A DNA stretch of 64,000 nt from Catalinimonas alkaloidigena (GCF_029504655.1 NZ_JAQFIL010000001.1:5337001-5401000), one strand, 5' to 3'; positions 25,546-35,191 are shown, counted from the first letter of the stretch. Program-made: numbers and translations. The notes: generated by a model from the sequence alone, not told the origin.

Positions 25546-26217
25546 ATGGCACAATTTACAAGAATAGAGGTCGCACTAACAATGAAAGAAACAGGGATAG
25601 TGCCTGTTTTCTACCACAGCGATTTGGAAGTATGCAAGCAGGTAGCTAAGGCTTGCTACGAAGGCGGCGTGAGGGTTTTTGAATTTACCAACCGGGGTGA
25701 TTTTGCGCACGAAGTTTTTCGTGAACTAAATCGATACGTGTCTGACGCGCTCCCGGAAATGATCATGGGAGTAGGCTCAGTAGTAGATGGTGGCACCACC
25801 TCACTTTACTTGCAGCTAGGAGCAAACTTTATCGTATCGCCTATACTAAACCCTGAAATGGCGAAGGTTTGCAATCGAAGAAAAGTGGCCTGGTCACCAG
25901 GGTGCGGCTCTTTGAGTGAGATTTCTTATGCCGAAGAACTGGGGGCCGAGGTAGTTAAGATATTTCCCGGTTCACAGGTCGGAGGACCCAGTTTTATCAA
26001 AGCCGTAAAGGGACCTTTTCCCTGGACCAGTATAATGCCTACCGGCGGTGTAACTCCTGCTGAAGAAAACCTGAAAGCCTGGTTCGAAGCGGGAGCACAT
26101 TGTGTAGGCATGGGATCGCAACTTATCACCAAAGAAATTCTGGCTGAAAACAAATACTCAGCGCTTGCTGAAAAAGTTTCCGAAGCCATTGCGATTGCAA
26201 AAAAATATAAAACCTGA
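25546..26217 (+). CDS. eda: KDPG aldolase (bifunctional KDPG/KHG aldolase)
   Basis: 223 residues, the usual length. Active-site residues fit E. coli Eda: Glu46 in VFEFTNRG and Schiff-base Lys138 in AEVVKIFPG; phosphate-binding region IMPTGGVTPAEENLKAWFEAGA at about 164-185. It splits 2-keto-3-deoxy-6-phosphogluconate to pyruvate and glyceraldehyde-3-phosphate, the last step of the pathway encoded here. It lies 13 bases after the second KDG kinase. About 220 bases follow before the second regulator, whose operators start about 160 bases after the eda stop. Confidence 0.94.
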   Translation: MAQFTRIEVALTMKETGIVPVFYHSDLEVCKQVAKACYEGGVRVFEFTNRGDFAHEVFRELNRYVSDALPEMIMGVGSVVDGGTTSLYLQLGANFIVSPILNPEMAKVCNRRKVAWSPGCGSLSEISYAEELGAEVVKIFPGSQVGGPSFIKAVKGPFPWTSIMPTGGVTPAEENLKAWFEAGAHCVGMGSQLITKEILAENKYSALAEKVSEAIAIAKKYKT

Positions 26218-26375
26218 TGATACCCTGTGCTACAACTCTGATTACCAAGCATTTATTTGGTTTATGATGTTAGTACTTCCAGCGATTTTTCATATTGATA
26301 CTTTTTAAATTCTCTATCTCGTAAACTGTTGAATTAAAGCTGCATTTGTTTGGATGGTAAATTTTAAATCACGAT

Positions 26376-26420
26376 ATTGGTTTACCAATTAATTGGATCA
26401 CCAATATCTGGTAAACCAAT
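26376..26420 (+). promoter_or_regulatory. Triple tandem GntR operator (TTGGTnnACCAA type)
   Basis: Three dyads lie side by side: TTGGTTTACCAA at 26377-26388 (perfect in its outer arms, extended to ATTGGTTTACCAAT at 26376-26389), TTGGATCACCAA at 26393-26404 and CTGGTAAACCAA at 26408-26419. Centres are 16 and 15 bases apart, about one and a half helical turns. The array ends 15 bases before the ATG of the FadR-type regulator, where a bound dimer would block transcription or its early elongation. The same motif occurs twice before the paralogous regulator at 12539. Confidence 0.75.
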
Positions 26421-26434
26421 TGAAAGCTTAGCTT

Positions 26435-27154
26435 ATGGACAATTTGACGACCGTAAAGATTGAGAAGCCCTCTGACAAAATTATAGAACAGATACGGGCG
26501 TTGATCCACTCCGGTCAGTTAAAGTCAGGCACTAAGCTCCCTTCTGAACGGAAGCTGTCGGAAAAATTTGGATTAGGCCGAGGACATGTTCGGGAAGCTA
26601 TCCAGAAACTGGAATTTTACGGCGTCTTAAAAACTTTGCCCCAAAGCGGGACCATTGTAGCCGGACTGGGAGTACATGCATTGGTAGGGCTGATTAATAA
26701 TATACTGGAGCTGCATCAGGACGATTTTCACTCCCTTATAGAGGCACGAATCGTACTTGAGGTAGAGTCCGCCGGAATGGCGGCAAAAAAAGCGACCAAG
26801 CACGACATCCGGGCGATTGAAAATACACTGGGGGCGTTCAAAAAAAAGGTGGAAACGGGTAAGCCTGGTGTAGAGGAAGATCATATGTTTCACTTAGCTG
26901 TTGCCGAAGCTGCTAAGAATACAATTCTAAAGTCCCTGCTCTTACTCCTCATTTCTAATATAATCAGATATACGCAGGCCTATAACATCTACCGGGATCA
27001 GCGTTTTGCCCAGGCCTATCAGGAACACAAAACTATTTTTCATCAGATACAAAATAAAAACAGCGTAAGAGCTGGTGAAGAGATGAGGCAACACCTCATA
27101 CAGGTATTTGATTACATTCCTCACAAAGGGGAAAATGGTAAAAGCAATTTTTAA
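26435..27154 (+). CDS. FadR-subfamily GntR transcriptional regulator (alginate/uronate regulator, copy 2)
   Basis: 239 residues. Winged helix DNA-binding domain at about 10-75 (LPSERKLSEKFGLGRGHVRE, then LEFYGVLKTLPQSGT). The recognition region is nearly the same as in the regulator at 12539, so both probably read the same operator. FCD domain about 92-225 with metal/ligand residues in EEDHMFHLAVAEAAKN, YQEHKTIFHQI and MRQHL. Related to AusR, the KDPG-responsive repressor of alginate genes in Zobellia. Placed between eda and susC, with a triple operator immediately upstream: a negatively autoregulated switch that relieves repression when the pathway intermediate accumulates (inference). Confidence 0.9.
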   Translation: MDNLTTVKIEKPSDKIIEQIRALIHSGQLKSGTKLPSERKLSEKFGLGRGHVREAIQKLEFYGVLKTLPQSGTIVAGLGVHALVGLINNILELHQDDFHSLIEARIVLEVESAGMAAKKATKHDIRAIENTLGAFKKKVETGKPGVEEDHMFHLAVAEAAKNTILKSLLLLLISNIIRYTQAYNIYRDQRFAQAYQEHKTIFHQIQNKNSVRAGEEMRQHLIQVFDYIPHKGENGKSNF

Positions 27155-27281
27155 TATTTAACTTATCACTATGAAAGCAACAACAAACGACTCGAGTTAA
27201 GCCTAGCTGCTAAGCTTAAAAAGATACTGTATTGGCTCGGAGCTAAACTAATCTCAGATTGTCATCAGAAGTTTCTTCAAA

Positions 27282-27307
27282 GGACCTTCTGAAGGTGTCA
27301 TTTTTTT
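27282..27307 (+). terminator. Intrinsic terminator between regulator and susC
   Basis: GGACCTTC and GAAGGTGTC form a short stem with one bulged base, followed at once by A and seven T (27301-27307). It lies 128 bases after the regulator stop and about 100 bases before susC, so it would separate regulator from transporter transcription. It could also be an attenuator in the susC leader if that promoter is upstream. Confidence 0.55.
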
Positions 27308-27404
27308 ACGATCTGTAGAGACTGTATTCTATCAAAAACATATCAACTTTTTTAGCGCCTGCCATTCAGAAACAAAGTATTACAACATCCTAAACTATAT
27401 TAAA

Positions 27405-30400
27405 ATGAACGGAAATGTACCAAAAAGGAGCAAATCTCTGTGGATAACAGCTATCCTGATTTTGTTCAGTTGGGCAGTATTGTATGCTCAAGAAACGCAA
27501 AGAACTGTCTCAGGGACAGTAACTGATGCAGATAATAATGAACCTTTGCCAGGCGTAAATGTGCTGGTTAAAGGGACCACCACCGGAACCATAACTGACA
27601 TAGACGGCAACTACCAATTACAGGTGGGCGATGCAGCGACCTTGGTATTTTCTTCGGTTGGTTATATGTCTGAAGAAGTGAGTATCAGTGGCCAGTCTAC
27701 GATCAACCTGTCCATGACGCCCGATATTCAATCACTGTCCGAAGTGGTGGTGGTCGGTTATGGGGAAAAGAAAAAATCGCATTCCATTGGGGCGGTAGCC
27801 AGCGTGGATGGTGCTGAAATTGACAAAATCCCTACTGCTACCGCTGATCAGGCACTCCTGGGAAAGTTGGCCGGTGTGAATATCAAGACTAACAGTGGCA
27901 ACTCAGGAGAGCCTGCCCGAATTCAAATTAGAGGGCTGTCTTCCATTTCCGCATCAAATTCTCCACTTATTGTCGTAGACGGCTATCCCATTCAGGGAGA
28001 TCTTTCCAGCATCAATATGCAGGATGTGGAATCCATCAACGTCCTGAAAGATGCGGCCTCAGCATCCATTTACGGATCCAGGGCGGGCTCAGGTGTTATT
28101 TTGGTGACTACCAAAAAGGGCCAGGCGGGCAAGGTAGTGATGGAGTATAACTTTTACGGAGGTATCAAAAACGGTATTCGAGACAATCTGAGTAAGAACC
28201 CTTTGTCCGATAACCTCGATAAATTTCCTTCACTCGCCCAATGGAAGGCTTATGTCACTGCACAGGGGGGGAGCGATTTCGACGAGATCAACCTGGCCGA
28301 AAGCTTCGGCACACACACTGACTGGTACGATGAAGTATACAAAACCGGGTCAATCATGAATCACCAGCTTAGCGCCAGAGGAGGCACCGAAAATGTTAAG
28401 TACTTTTTCTCAGGAAACTATGTAGATGATAAAGGCATTGTTTTGACCAACGAATATTCTAAGTATAGCTTCCGAGCCAATGTGGATGTGAAGGCCAATG
28501 ACTGGCTGGAATTTGGCTTAAACTTAAACCCTACTTATAGCACGCGCCGTGACCCGGCAGTGGAAAATCATTCTCTGTTTAGGACAGCTCCCTGGGTACC
28601 ACTTCGCCATAATGCGGCCACTGCCGCCATTACCGGAAAAGAAATTGGCTCCTTTGCCAATGAAAACGACTTTGACATCGGGAGGAACCCTGACTACACC
28701 GGAATCAGGCTCAGAGTGCAAAGTGATTATAACCCAACCGTCTTGCTGAACGACCATTACCTTACTAAAAACAGATTGGAGGGCTTTGCCAACACCTATC
28801 TGAAATTTAAAATTGCAGAAAGCCTGTCGTTCAAAACGAGTTTTGGCGGCTATCTCAATCAATTGGAAGACCAGCGATTTCAGGCCTCAACCACGAGCAG
28901 AACAGGTATCGAGTCCACATTTGCACACTATCAAACTGCGAAAGTCGCCGATTGGTTAAATGAAAATGTTCTGTCTTTTAACAAATCCATTGGCAGCCAT
29001 ACATTGAATGCAATTGCCGGTTTGTCCACCCAGGTTACGAATATTACCCTTTCGGGTGTTGAAGCCAGATACTTTGTCATTGACTATATCCAAACAGTGA
29101 ATGGAGGTCAGCTTTCAGGAGGGCTCGGTTCTACGAGAAGCAAAAGCGCACTGAACTCTATGTTTTTTCGCTTAGACTATGATATGAGCGATAAATACCT
29201 CGTTTCAATTAGTTCACGATGGGATGGTAGTTCCAGATTTGGAGCAAATAATCAATACGGATACTTTCCTTCGGCATCAGTGGGTTGGAGAATCTCCGAA
29301 GAGGGCTTCCTAAGTAATTCCTCTTTTATCGATAACCTCAAACTCAGGGCAAGTATTGGTACTACCGGAAACAATACTATCGGTGATTTCAGCCATATCG
29401 GCCTTCTGGGGATCAACAACAGCATCCTCGGAGGTAATATAGCTACCGGATTTGCTCCAAGTAACATTTCTAATCCGAACCTCGGCTGGGAAAAAACGCG
29501 TGAACTCAATTTTGGTCTGGACCTGGGGGTAATAGACAGCAGAGTGCAGCTACAATTTGACTTTTTCAAGACCTCTACCGAAGACCTTTTGCTGGAGGTG
29601 CCGCTGTCCATGGTTACCGGATATGAGTTTTTCTTAGACAATCAGGGTAAAGTGGAAAACACGGGCTATGAACTCAACCTTACCACCATCAATACCACCG
29701 GTGCTTTATCCTGGTCAAGCAATATTAACTTGTCTCATTATCAAAATGAGCTGGTTGACTTTGGGGGCACAGAAAGACTTATCAACGTGCCGGATCCCAA
29801 ACGTCCCAATGAATTCCTGGCTGAGGTAGGCAGTCCTTTGGTGCAGTACTACGGCTATGTTTCCGATGGCGAAATTCCGTATAGCGCCCATAATACTACC
29901 TGGCCAGTGAACGGAAGCACCGATTTTGTCTTTGCCAAAGATCTAAATGATGATGGTGTGATTGATGAAAATGATAAAACCGTGCTGGGTAGCCCCTACC
30001 CTGATCTGACCTGGGGCTTTACCAATACCCTACAGTACAGGGGACTGGATTTAAGCGTTACCCTGCAGGGCTCTCATGGTGCCGAGATATTTAACATTGA
30101 TTCGTACTACGAAAATTCCCAATATGTCAATGAAGACATCAGTGGGTTTGAGCTTACAGACGCTGACAAAAGCCGCTTGGTAGTCAGATCTCAATCTGAT
30201 TTCAATGTGATGGATGCCTCGTATTTTAGTGTAAGGAACTTAACATTGGGGTATAACCTTCCCCTCAGTTTTTCTGAGCGACTGGGCCTATCGGATTTAA
30301 GAGTGTATTTCACCGGAACCAATCTGTTGTTTATTACTGCAGATGATTATACTGGATTTAATCCGGAAGCCACGACTGAGGCAACCACATTTTCAGGAAC

Positions 30401-30491
30401 CTTTACGAATAACCCATTGGTAACCGGTTATCAGAGAGGAGCGCATCCGGTTCAGCGTGCCCTGGCTATAGGAATCAATGTAAAGTTCTAA
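27405..30491 (+). CDS. susC: SusC/RagA-family TonB-dependent outer-membrane transporter for alginate oligosaccharides
   Basis: 1028 residues. Signal peptide ending VLYAQ at about 27-31. CarboxypepD-regulatory-like domain at about 35-115 (VSGTVTDADNNEPLPGVNVL, DGNYQL). TonB-dependent plug at about 118-235 with the VVVGYGEKKK motif and IQIRGLSSISASNSPLIVVD. Then a C-terminal beta-barrel ending in a short strand closing with VKF. No STN signalling domain is present, so no anti-sigma link. With the SusD gene 14 bases downstream it forms the oligosaccharide import pair. Specificity for alginate oligomers is inferred from the surrounding lyases and uronate enzymes. Confidence 0.94.
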   Translation: MNGNVPKRSKSLWITAILILFSWAVLYAQETQRTVSGTVTDADNNEPLPGVNVLVKGTTTGTITDIDGNYQLQVGDAATLVFSSVGYMSEEVSISGQSTINLSMTPDIQSLSEVVVVGYGEKKKSHSIGAVASVDGAEIDKIPTATADQALLGKLAGVNIKTNSGNSGEPARIQIRGLSSISASNSPLIVVDGYPIQGDLSSINMQDVESINVLKDAASASIYGSRAGSGVILVTTKKGQAGKVVMEYNFYGGIKNGIRDNLSKNPLSDNLDKFPSLAQWKAYVTAQGGSDFDEINLAESFGTHTDWYDEVYKTGSIMNHQLSARGGTENVKYFFSGNYVDDKGIVLTNEYSKYSFRANVDVKANDWLEFGLNLNPTYSTRRDPAVENHSLFRTAPWVPLRHNAATAAITGKEIGSFANENDFDIGRNPDYTGIRLRVQSDYNPTVLLNDHYLTKNRLEGFANTYLKFKIAESLSFKTSFGGYLNQLEDQRFQASTTSRTGIESTFAHYQTAKVADWLNENVLSFNKSIGSHTLNAIAGLSTQVTNITLSGVEARYFVIDYIQTVNGGQLSGGLGSTRSKSALNSMFFRLDYDMSDKYLVSISSRWDGSSRFGANNQYGYFPSASVGWRISEEGFLSNSSFIDNLKLRASIGTTGNNTIGDFSHIGLLGINNSILGGNIATGFAPSNISNPNLGWEKTRELNFGLDLGVIDSRVQLQFDFFKTSTEDLLLEVPLSMVTGYEFFLDNQGKVENTGYELNLTTINTTGALSWSSNINLSHYQNELVDFGGTERLINVPDPKRPNEFLAEVGSPLVQYYGYVSDGEIPYSAHNTTWPVNGSTDFVFAKDLNDDGVIDENDKTVLGSPYPDLTWGFTNTLQYRGLDLSVTLQGSHGAEIFNIDSYYENSQYVNEDISGFELTDADKSRLVVRSQSDFNVMDASYFSVRNLTLGYNLPLSFSERLGLSDLRVYFTGTNLLFITADDYTGFNPEATTEATTFSGTFTNNPLVTGYQRGAHPVQRALAIGINVKF

Positions 30492-30505
30492 AAAGATAGT
30501 TAACG

Positions 30506-31891
30506 ATGAGAAATTCATATAAAAATACCGTACTAATTTGGGGATCTATCATCCTGATGATCGTAGCCCCAGGCTGTAGCGATTTAGATATTCTTCCTGA
30601 GTCTCAAGTGCCCAGCGATGGCTTTTACACTACTGAAGCGGAGATAGGAACCATTGTCGCAGGGATGTATGATGGGCTGCAACGCGTCTATTCAAGAACT
30701 GCCGGGCAACCCGGAGGATTATGGAGTTTAACGGATCTGCGCAGCGATGACATGGGTATAATACTATCCGAAGGCGAGTGGGGCAGGATGGAAAACCTGG
30801 GAATACTGCCATCCAGTGATGTTACCCTAGACTTCTGGAATAGTTCATATGTAACAATTACGAGAGCCAACAATTTGTTGGCAAACCTTGAAGTCGTAAC
30901 GGATGCGGAATTGAAAGACCAGTTCGAAGGAGAAGGGAAGTTCGTCAGAGCGTTGACGTATTTTAACCTGGTAAGATTATTTGGGGAGGTTCCGTTAACG
31001 ACTACGGCAACTACCTCCACCGATGACCTTCCCGAACTTTCACGGCAATCCATTGATGCAGTGTATGTCCAGATTGAAAATGACCTCAGCGATGCGGTTA
31101 ACCTGCTGCCGTCAACTAATGAGGTAGGAAGAGCCACGGCGGGAGCCGCCAAGGGACTGCTGGCCAAGGTATATCTTAACCGGGGTGAACGGACATCAGC
31201 GAAAACACTCTTGGAAGACCTTATGGACGATGGATATGCACTTGAACCCACTGTAGCTGATGTATTCTCCATTGACAATGAGAGCAATAACGAGATTTTG
31301 TTTTCGGTAGGTTACAAGGCAGCATCCAATGGAGAAGGCAATAATTTTGCCTATGATTTCAAAGTCAACTCTATTGGCTTTGTTCCAACCCAGGAGCATA
31401 TGGACCTATCTCCTGCCGGAGCCCGTTATGATGCTACCCTGGCCGTAGTTGGGGTTGAAAATAGAACGATTAAATATGATCCTTCAAATGCGGGTCAGGA
31501 AGACGGCGAGAACGATTGGATTGTGCTGCGGTTCGCTGATATCATTTTAATGTACGCTGAGATATTAAACATTGAAAATGGCTCGGCAAATATGCAACCG
31601 GCTATTGACCAGCTAAACAGAGTGCATGCCAGAGAAGATCTGGAGCCTTATACAGTTGAGGATTTCGCTGATGCAGATGCTTTGGCTGAGGCTATCCGAG
31701 ATGAAAGGCGTTTTGAACTCGCGTTTGAAGGGCATCGGTGGTTTGATTTACAGCGTTATGGTGCAGAAGGCATACAAATTCTATCCGATCATTTGGGCCT
31801 CCAGGTATCGGCAGATGATATGTTACTGCCCATTCCCCAACGGGAGATTGATGTTAGCCAGGGAGCCATCACGCAGAACTCAGGTTACTAA
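30506..31891 (+). CDS. susD: SusD/RagB-family outer-membrane lipoprotein for alginate oligosaccharides
   Basis: 461 residues. SPII signal with lipobox APGC at about 21-24. N-terminal SusD-like region (SQVPSDGFYTTEAEIGTIVA) and a helical tetratricopeptide-like core (GEGKFVRALTYFNLVRLFGE, AAKGLLAKVYLNRGE). C-terminal SusD region with AIRDERRFELAFEGHRWFDL, then RYG and LLPIPQREID close to the end, the classical family ending. It caps the SusC barrel and binds the polysaccharide fragments. Starts 14 bases after susC. It ends just before a strong stem-loop, so the susCD transcript likely stops there. Confidence 0.94.
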   Translation: MRNSYKNTVLIWGSIILMIVAPGCSDLDILPESQVPSDGFYTTEAEIGTIVAGMYDGLQRVYSRTAGQPGGLWSLTDLRSDDMGIILSEGEWGRMENLGILPSSDVTLDFWNSSYVTITRANNLLANLEVVTDAELKDQFEGEGKFVRALTYFNLVRLFGEVPLTTTATTSTDDLPELSRQSIDAVYVQIENDLSDAVNLLPSTNEVGRATAGAAKGLLAKVYLNRGERTSAKTLLEDLMDDGYALEPTVADVFSIDNESNNEILFSVGYKAASNGEGNNFAYDFKVNSIGFVPTQEHMDLSPAGARYDATLAVVGVENRTIKYDPSNAGQEDGENDWIVLRFADIILMYAEILNIENGSANMQPAIDQLNRVHAREDLEPYTVEDFADADALAEAIRDERRFELAFEGHRWFDLQRYGAEGIQILSDHLGLQVSADDMLLPIPQREIDVSQGAITQNSGY

Positions 31892-31917
31892 AGCATTTTT
31901 GAGTAGCTAGAGCGGAA

Positions 31918-31953
31918 AACAGTACCCTTTGATAGTATGTCAAGGGTACTGTT
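31918..31953 (+). terminator. Terminator-like stem-loop after susD
   Basis: AACAGTACCCTT (31918-31929) and AAGGGTACTGTT (31942-31953) are perfect complements, a 12-base-pair stem with a 12-base loop, starting 26 bases after the susD stop. The following GTATGTTTCTTTATT is T-rich but not a clean T-run, so termination may be partial. Confidence 0.6.
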
Positions 31954-32002
31954 GTATGTTTCTTTATTACCTAATTTCAAATGAAATAATTTATGGCATA
32001 TA

Positions 32003-32770
32003 ATGGGGGTAACTGATAAGTTCCGACTAGATGGTAAGCTGGCTTTGGTGACCGGCTGCAAAAGGGGAATTGGAAAAGCAATGGCCACCGCCCTTGCAGA
32101 GGCAGGTGCCGATATTATTGGCGTAAGTACCTCACTGGAAAAAAGGGGGAGTGACATTGAAAAAGCCGTCACGGAGCTGGGGCGGAAGTTTAAGGCTTAT
32201 ACTTGCGATTTTAGTGACCGTAGATCTTTGTATGCTTTCATTAAAGAAGTAAAAGAGGACTTTCAGACCATTGATATCCTGGTGAATAATGCGGGAACCA
32301 TAAAACGGGCTCCTGCCGCCGAACACAGCGATGAGCTGTGGGATCAGGTGATTGAAGTCAATCAAAGCGCTCAATTTATCCTCACCAGAGAAATAGGCAA
32401 AGATATGGTGGCAAGAGGCAGTGGAAAAATAGTATTTACCGCCTCTCTACTAACCTTCCGTGGTATCACCGTACCGGGATATGCCGCAAGCAAGGGCGCC
32501 ATTGGCCAGATGACCATGGCTTTCGCCAACGAATGGGCAGCCAGAGGGGTGAACGTAAACGCCATAGCCCCGGGCTATATAAGCACGGATAATACCGAAG
32601 CTTTGAGAAAGGATCCCGCTCGTGCTGATGCAATCCTTTCCAGAATCCCCGCCGGACGTTGGGGAAAGCCCGAAGATTTTGCCGGTCCGATTGTATTTCT
32701 GTGTTCGGATGCTTCCAGCTATATGCATGGTAGCATTCTACTGGTAGACGGAGGCTGGATGGGCCGTTGA
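32003..32770 (+). CDS. SDR-family oxidoreductase, KduD-like
   Basis: 255 residues. Opening FRLDGKLALVTGCKRGIGKAM: the VTGC with a basic/Gly-rich continuation and the following ADIIGVS strand end resemble 2-dehydro-3-deoxy-D-gluconate 5-dehydrogenase (KduD). NNAGTIKRAPAAEHSDELWD at about 92-111 (NNAGTI.R) is also typical of KduD. Catalytic TASLL and YAASK at about 157-161; C-terminus LVDGGWMGR as in KduD. KduD interconverts 2,5-diketo-3-deoxygluconate and KDG, or here possibly reduces DEH. This is the third SDR of the locus. It follows the susD terminator and precedes the second PL6 gene. Confidence 0.82.
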   Translation: MGVTDKFRLDGKLALVTGCKRGIGKAMATALAEAGADIIGVSTSLEKRGSDIEKAVTELGRKFKAYTCDFSDRRSLYAFIKEVKEDFQTIDILVNNAGTIKRAPAAEHSDELWDQVIEVNQSAQFILTREIGKDMVARGSGKIVFTASLLTFRGITVPGYAASKGAIGQMTMAFANEWAARGVNVNAIAPGYISTDNTEALRKDPARADAILSRIPAGRWGKPEDFAGPIVFLCSDASSYMHGSILLVDGGWMGR

Positions 32771-32861
32771 CCCCGGAGTGTCATCCCGACCTTAGCCACT
32801 CGATAAAAGCTACGCTGGCGTAGCATGTATTATGGCTAAATTTTGTAAAATTATAACTGAA

Positions 32862-35186
32862 ATGAAAAACAACCTACTACTCACTATCACAATTCTGCTA
32901 CTACTATTTTCCTGTAACAAAAAGTCAAATACGGAAAGCATCTATGTAAAGAACACTCAAGAACTGAATCAGGCCATTAGCCAGGCAACTGCCGGTGATG
33001 AAATCGTACTGGCCAATGGAGTCTGGCAGAACGTCCAGCTCAAATTTTTTGGTAGGGGCACTAAGAAAAAACCCATCACCCTTCGCGCCGAAACGCTGGG
33101 AGAGGTCTATATAGAAGGACAGTCATATCTGCATTTAGGAGGAGAAAATCTGGTGGTTAGTGGCTTGTACTTCCGAAATGGCTATACCCCCTCCAATGGA
33201 ATTATACGATATAAGATAGGGGCAGACAGTGTTGCCAATCATTGCCGGGTGACCAGTTGCGTCATTGAAAATTTTACACAACCGAACAGATCGGTTAATG
33301 ACCAATGGATTGAGTTCTATGGCAGGCATAATCAGATGGATCACTGTTACATCGCCGGAAAATCAAACGATGGCACCACCCTGATGGTGTATCATGATGG
33401 TAATGAGAATACCAACAATCACCATCAAATAGTCAACAATTATTTTGGTCCGCGTCCCCCAAAAGGCGGACCCAGGGCGGAAACAATACGGCTTGGAGGG
33501 AGCGAAACACAAATGACACCCGGGCGGGTAAATATTTCAAATAACTATTTTGAAGCTTGCAACGGGGAGGTTGAAATCATTTCAGATAAAACGAATTACA
33601 ATTCTTATAAGCACAATATCTTCTATAAGTGTGAAGGCTCCCTGGTACTAAGACATGGTAATTATGCCACCGTTGATGGTAATATTTTCATTGGTGGAGA
33701 TGAATCCGATTTCTACGGCGGCATCAGGCTGGTGAACACCGGCCACTGGATTACCAATAATTATTTCTACAAAATAAAGGGAGCAGAATTCAGGAGCCCC
33801 CTTGCCATCATGAACGGAATTCCAATGACTCCCTTAAACAGATATAAACAAGTGACCGATGCGGTTATCGCCTACAATAGCTGGGTGGACTGTAAATCAC
33901 CCTGGCAGATAGGCATTGGACAGAACAGGGAAAGTGTGAATGTGCTGCCTGCAAGTGAGATCCGCTCAGCCCCTCCTATCCGGACTACCATGGCCAACAA
34001 CCTGATTTATAATACAAAAGCAGATGAAGCTCCGCTGGTCAATCATGATGATATGGATGGCATACTGTTTAAGAATAATATCATTGACAATAATGGCAGT
34101 GAATATACAGCGTTTGACGTGCTCCAAAACAAACGGATAAGAATGAAGCAGGTCAATGAATGGTTGTATGTTCCCGAAGACGTACAAAATGAATTCCTGA
34201 ACGAGGTGTACGAAGGCTATGACTTCGGTAGAATACAACAGGACCTCTTTGGTGCATCAAGAGCGGAAAAAAGCAGGGTTGGCGCCATCAAGCAGCTGGC
34301 AGCCGCTGAAGCATTCCGCATCGACAAGAAACAGTACGGACCGCAATGGTTCTCTCCTGACAAAGCTGTCAATGGGCCCAATGTTCTTACCGCTTCATCG
34401 GCAGAGGGCGAACTGGCCAACATCATTGCTCAGGCCCATCCCGGAGATATAATTGAGCTGAGCGATGAGCTGTATACTATTGACTCTCCCCTCAAAATTG
34501 ACAAGGAAATTAGCATCCGCGCTGCGGGAGAAAACAAAGTACAGCTGGTATTCAAGGGTGAGGAAAATACACCCGCATTTGAAATGCATCCTAAAGGTCA
34601 GCTAACCTTAAGCTCGGTTAAGCTAAGTGGAAATGGCAAGAATTACGCTTTTGCCAGCCTGAAAGATAACATGTCCAGCCTTTACAATTTAAGCGTGAAG
34701 AATTCTGAAATATCGGACTTTGATTATGTGCTCAAAGCTTACAAATACTCATTTTCCGAGTACATCAGTTTTAAGTCTACTGTGATCAAAAACTGCCACA
34801 ACGGACTGGAGCTCTCCGCTGAAGATGATGATCAAGGCGAGTACAACGCTGAAAACATGTATATTGTAGACTGTGAATTTGAGAAGGTCGGCCAGAATGT
34901 TATCGACTACTACCGTGGGGGCTATGATGAATCTACTGTCGGCGGGAAGCTGGTGATCAAGGGGAGCACTTTCACCAGGAGCGGCGGCCAGGAGAAAAGT
35001 GGTGTATTGATCAACACCTATGGTATTATCAATGTGGATATATCAAACAACACCTTTATTGACAACCCTGTAGAACTCGTAGCTCGTTTGTGGGGCGCTA
35101 AGAACAATACTGCAGTTGACAATACCATTGAAAATTCTGGTAGAATAATAAGCGAGCATAATCTGCCATTGAAATTAATTTACTAA
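32862..35186 (+). CDS. PL6-family alginate lyase lipoprotein (two beta-helix domains), copy 2
   Basis: 774 residues from ATG 32862. An ATG ten codons earlier (32832) would put charged residues before the signal and is disfavoured, because the duplicate gene shares sequence only from here. SPII signal with lipobox LLFSC at 14-18. Catalytic PL6 beta-helix about 25-420 with Ca-site acids Glu236 and Glu238 (GEVEI), base Lys243 (SDKT) and Arg264 (LRHG), spaced 21 as in characterised PL6 enzymes. A second beta-helix about 520-770 repeats DYYRGGYDEST-type rungs. Very similar to the gene at 39256 over the first ~590 residues but much less so after that. Endo/exo mode and M/G preference unknown. Followed by a sugar dehydrogenase after 5 bases. 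Confidence 0.92.
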   Translation: MKNNLLLTITILLLLFSCNKKSNTESIYVKNTQELNQAISQATAGDEIVLANGVWQNVQLKFFGRGTKKKPITLRAETLGEVYIEGQSYLHLGGENLVVSGLYFRNGYTPSNGIIRYKIGADSVANHCRVTSCVIENFTQPNRSVNDQWIEFYGRHNQMDHCYIAGKSNDGTTLMVYHDGNENTNNHHQIVNNYFGPRPPKGGPRAETIRLGGSETQMTPGRVNISNNYFEACNGEVEIISDKTNYNSYKHNIFYKCEGSLVLRHGNYATVDGNIFIGGDESDFYGGIRLVNTGHWITNNYFYKIKGAEFRSPLAIMNGIPMTPLNRYKQVTDAVIAYNSWVDCKSPWQIGIGQNRESVNVLPASEIRSAPPIRTTMANNLIYNTKADEAPLVNHDDMDGILFKNNIIDNNGSEYTAFDVLQNKRIRMKQVNEWLYVPEDVQNEFLNEVYEGYDFGRIQQDLFGASRAEKSRVGAIKQLAAAEAFRIDKKQYGPQWFSPDKAVNGPNVLTASSAEGELANIIAQAHPGDIIELSDELYTIDSPLKIDKEISIRAAGENKVQLVFKGEENTPAFEMHPKGQLTLSSVKLSGNGKNYAFASLKDNMSSLYNLSVKNSEISDFDYVLKAYKYSFSEYISFKSTVIKNCHNGLELSAEDDDQGEYNAENMYIVDCEFEKVGQNVIDYYRGGYDESTVGGKLVIKGSTFTRSGGQEKSGVLINTYGIINVDISNNTFIDNPVELVARLWGAKNNTAVDNTIENSGRIISEHNLPLKLIY

Positions 35187-35191
35187 AAAAT

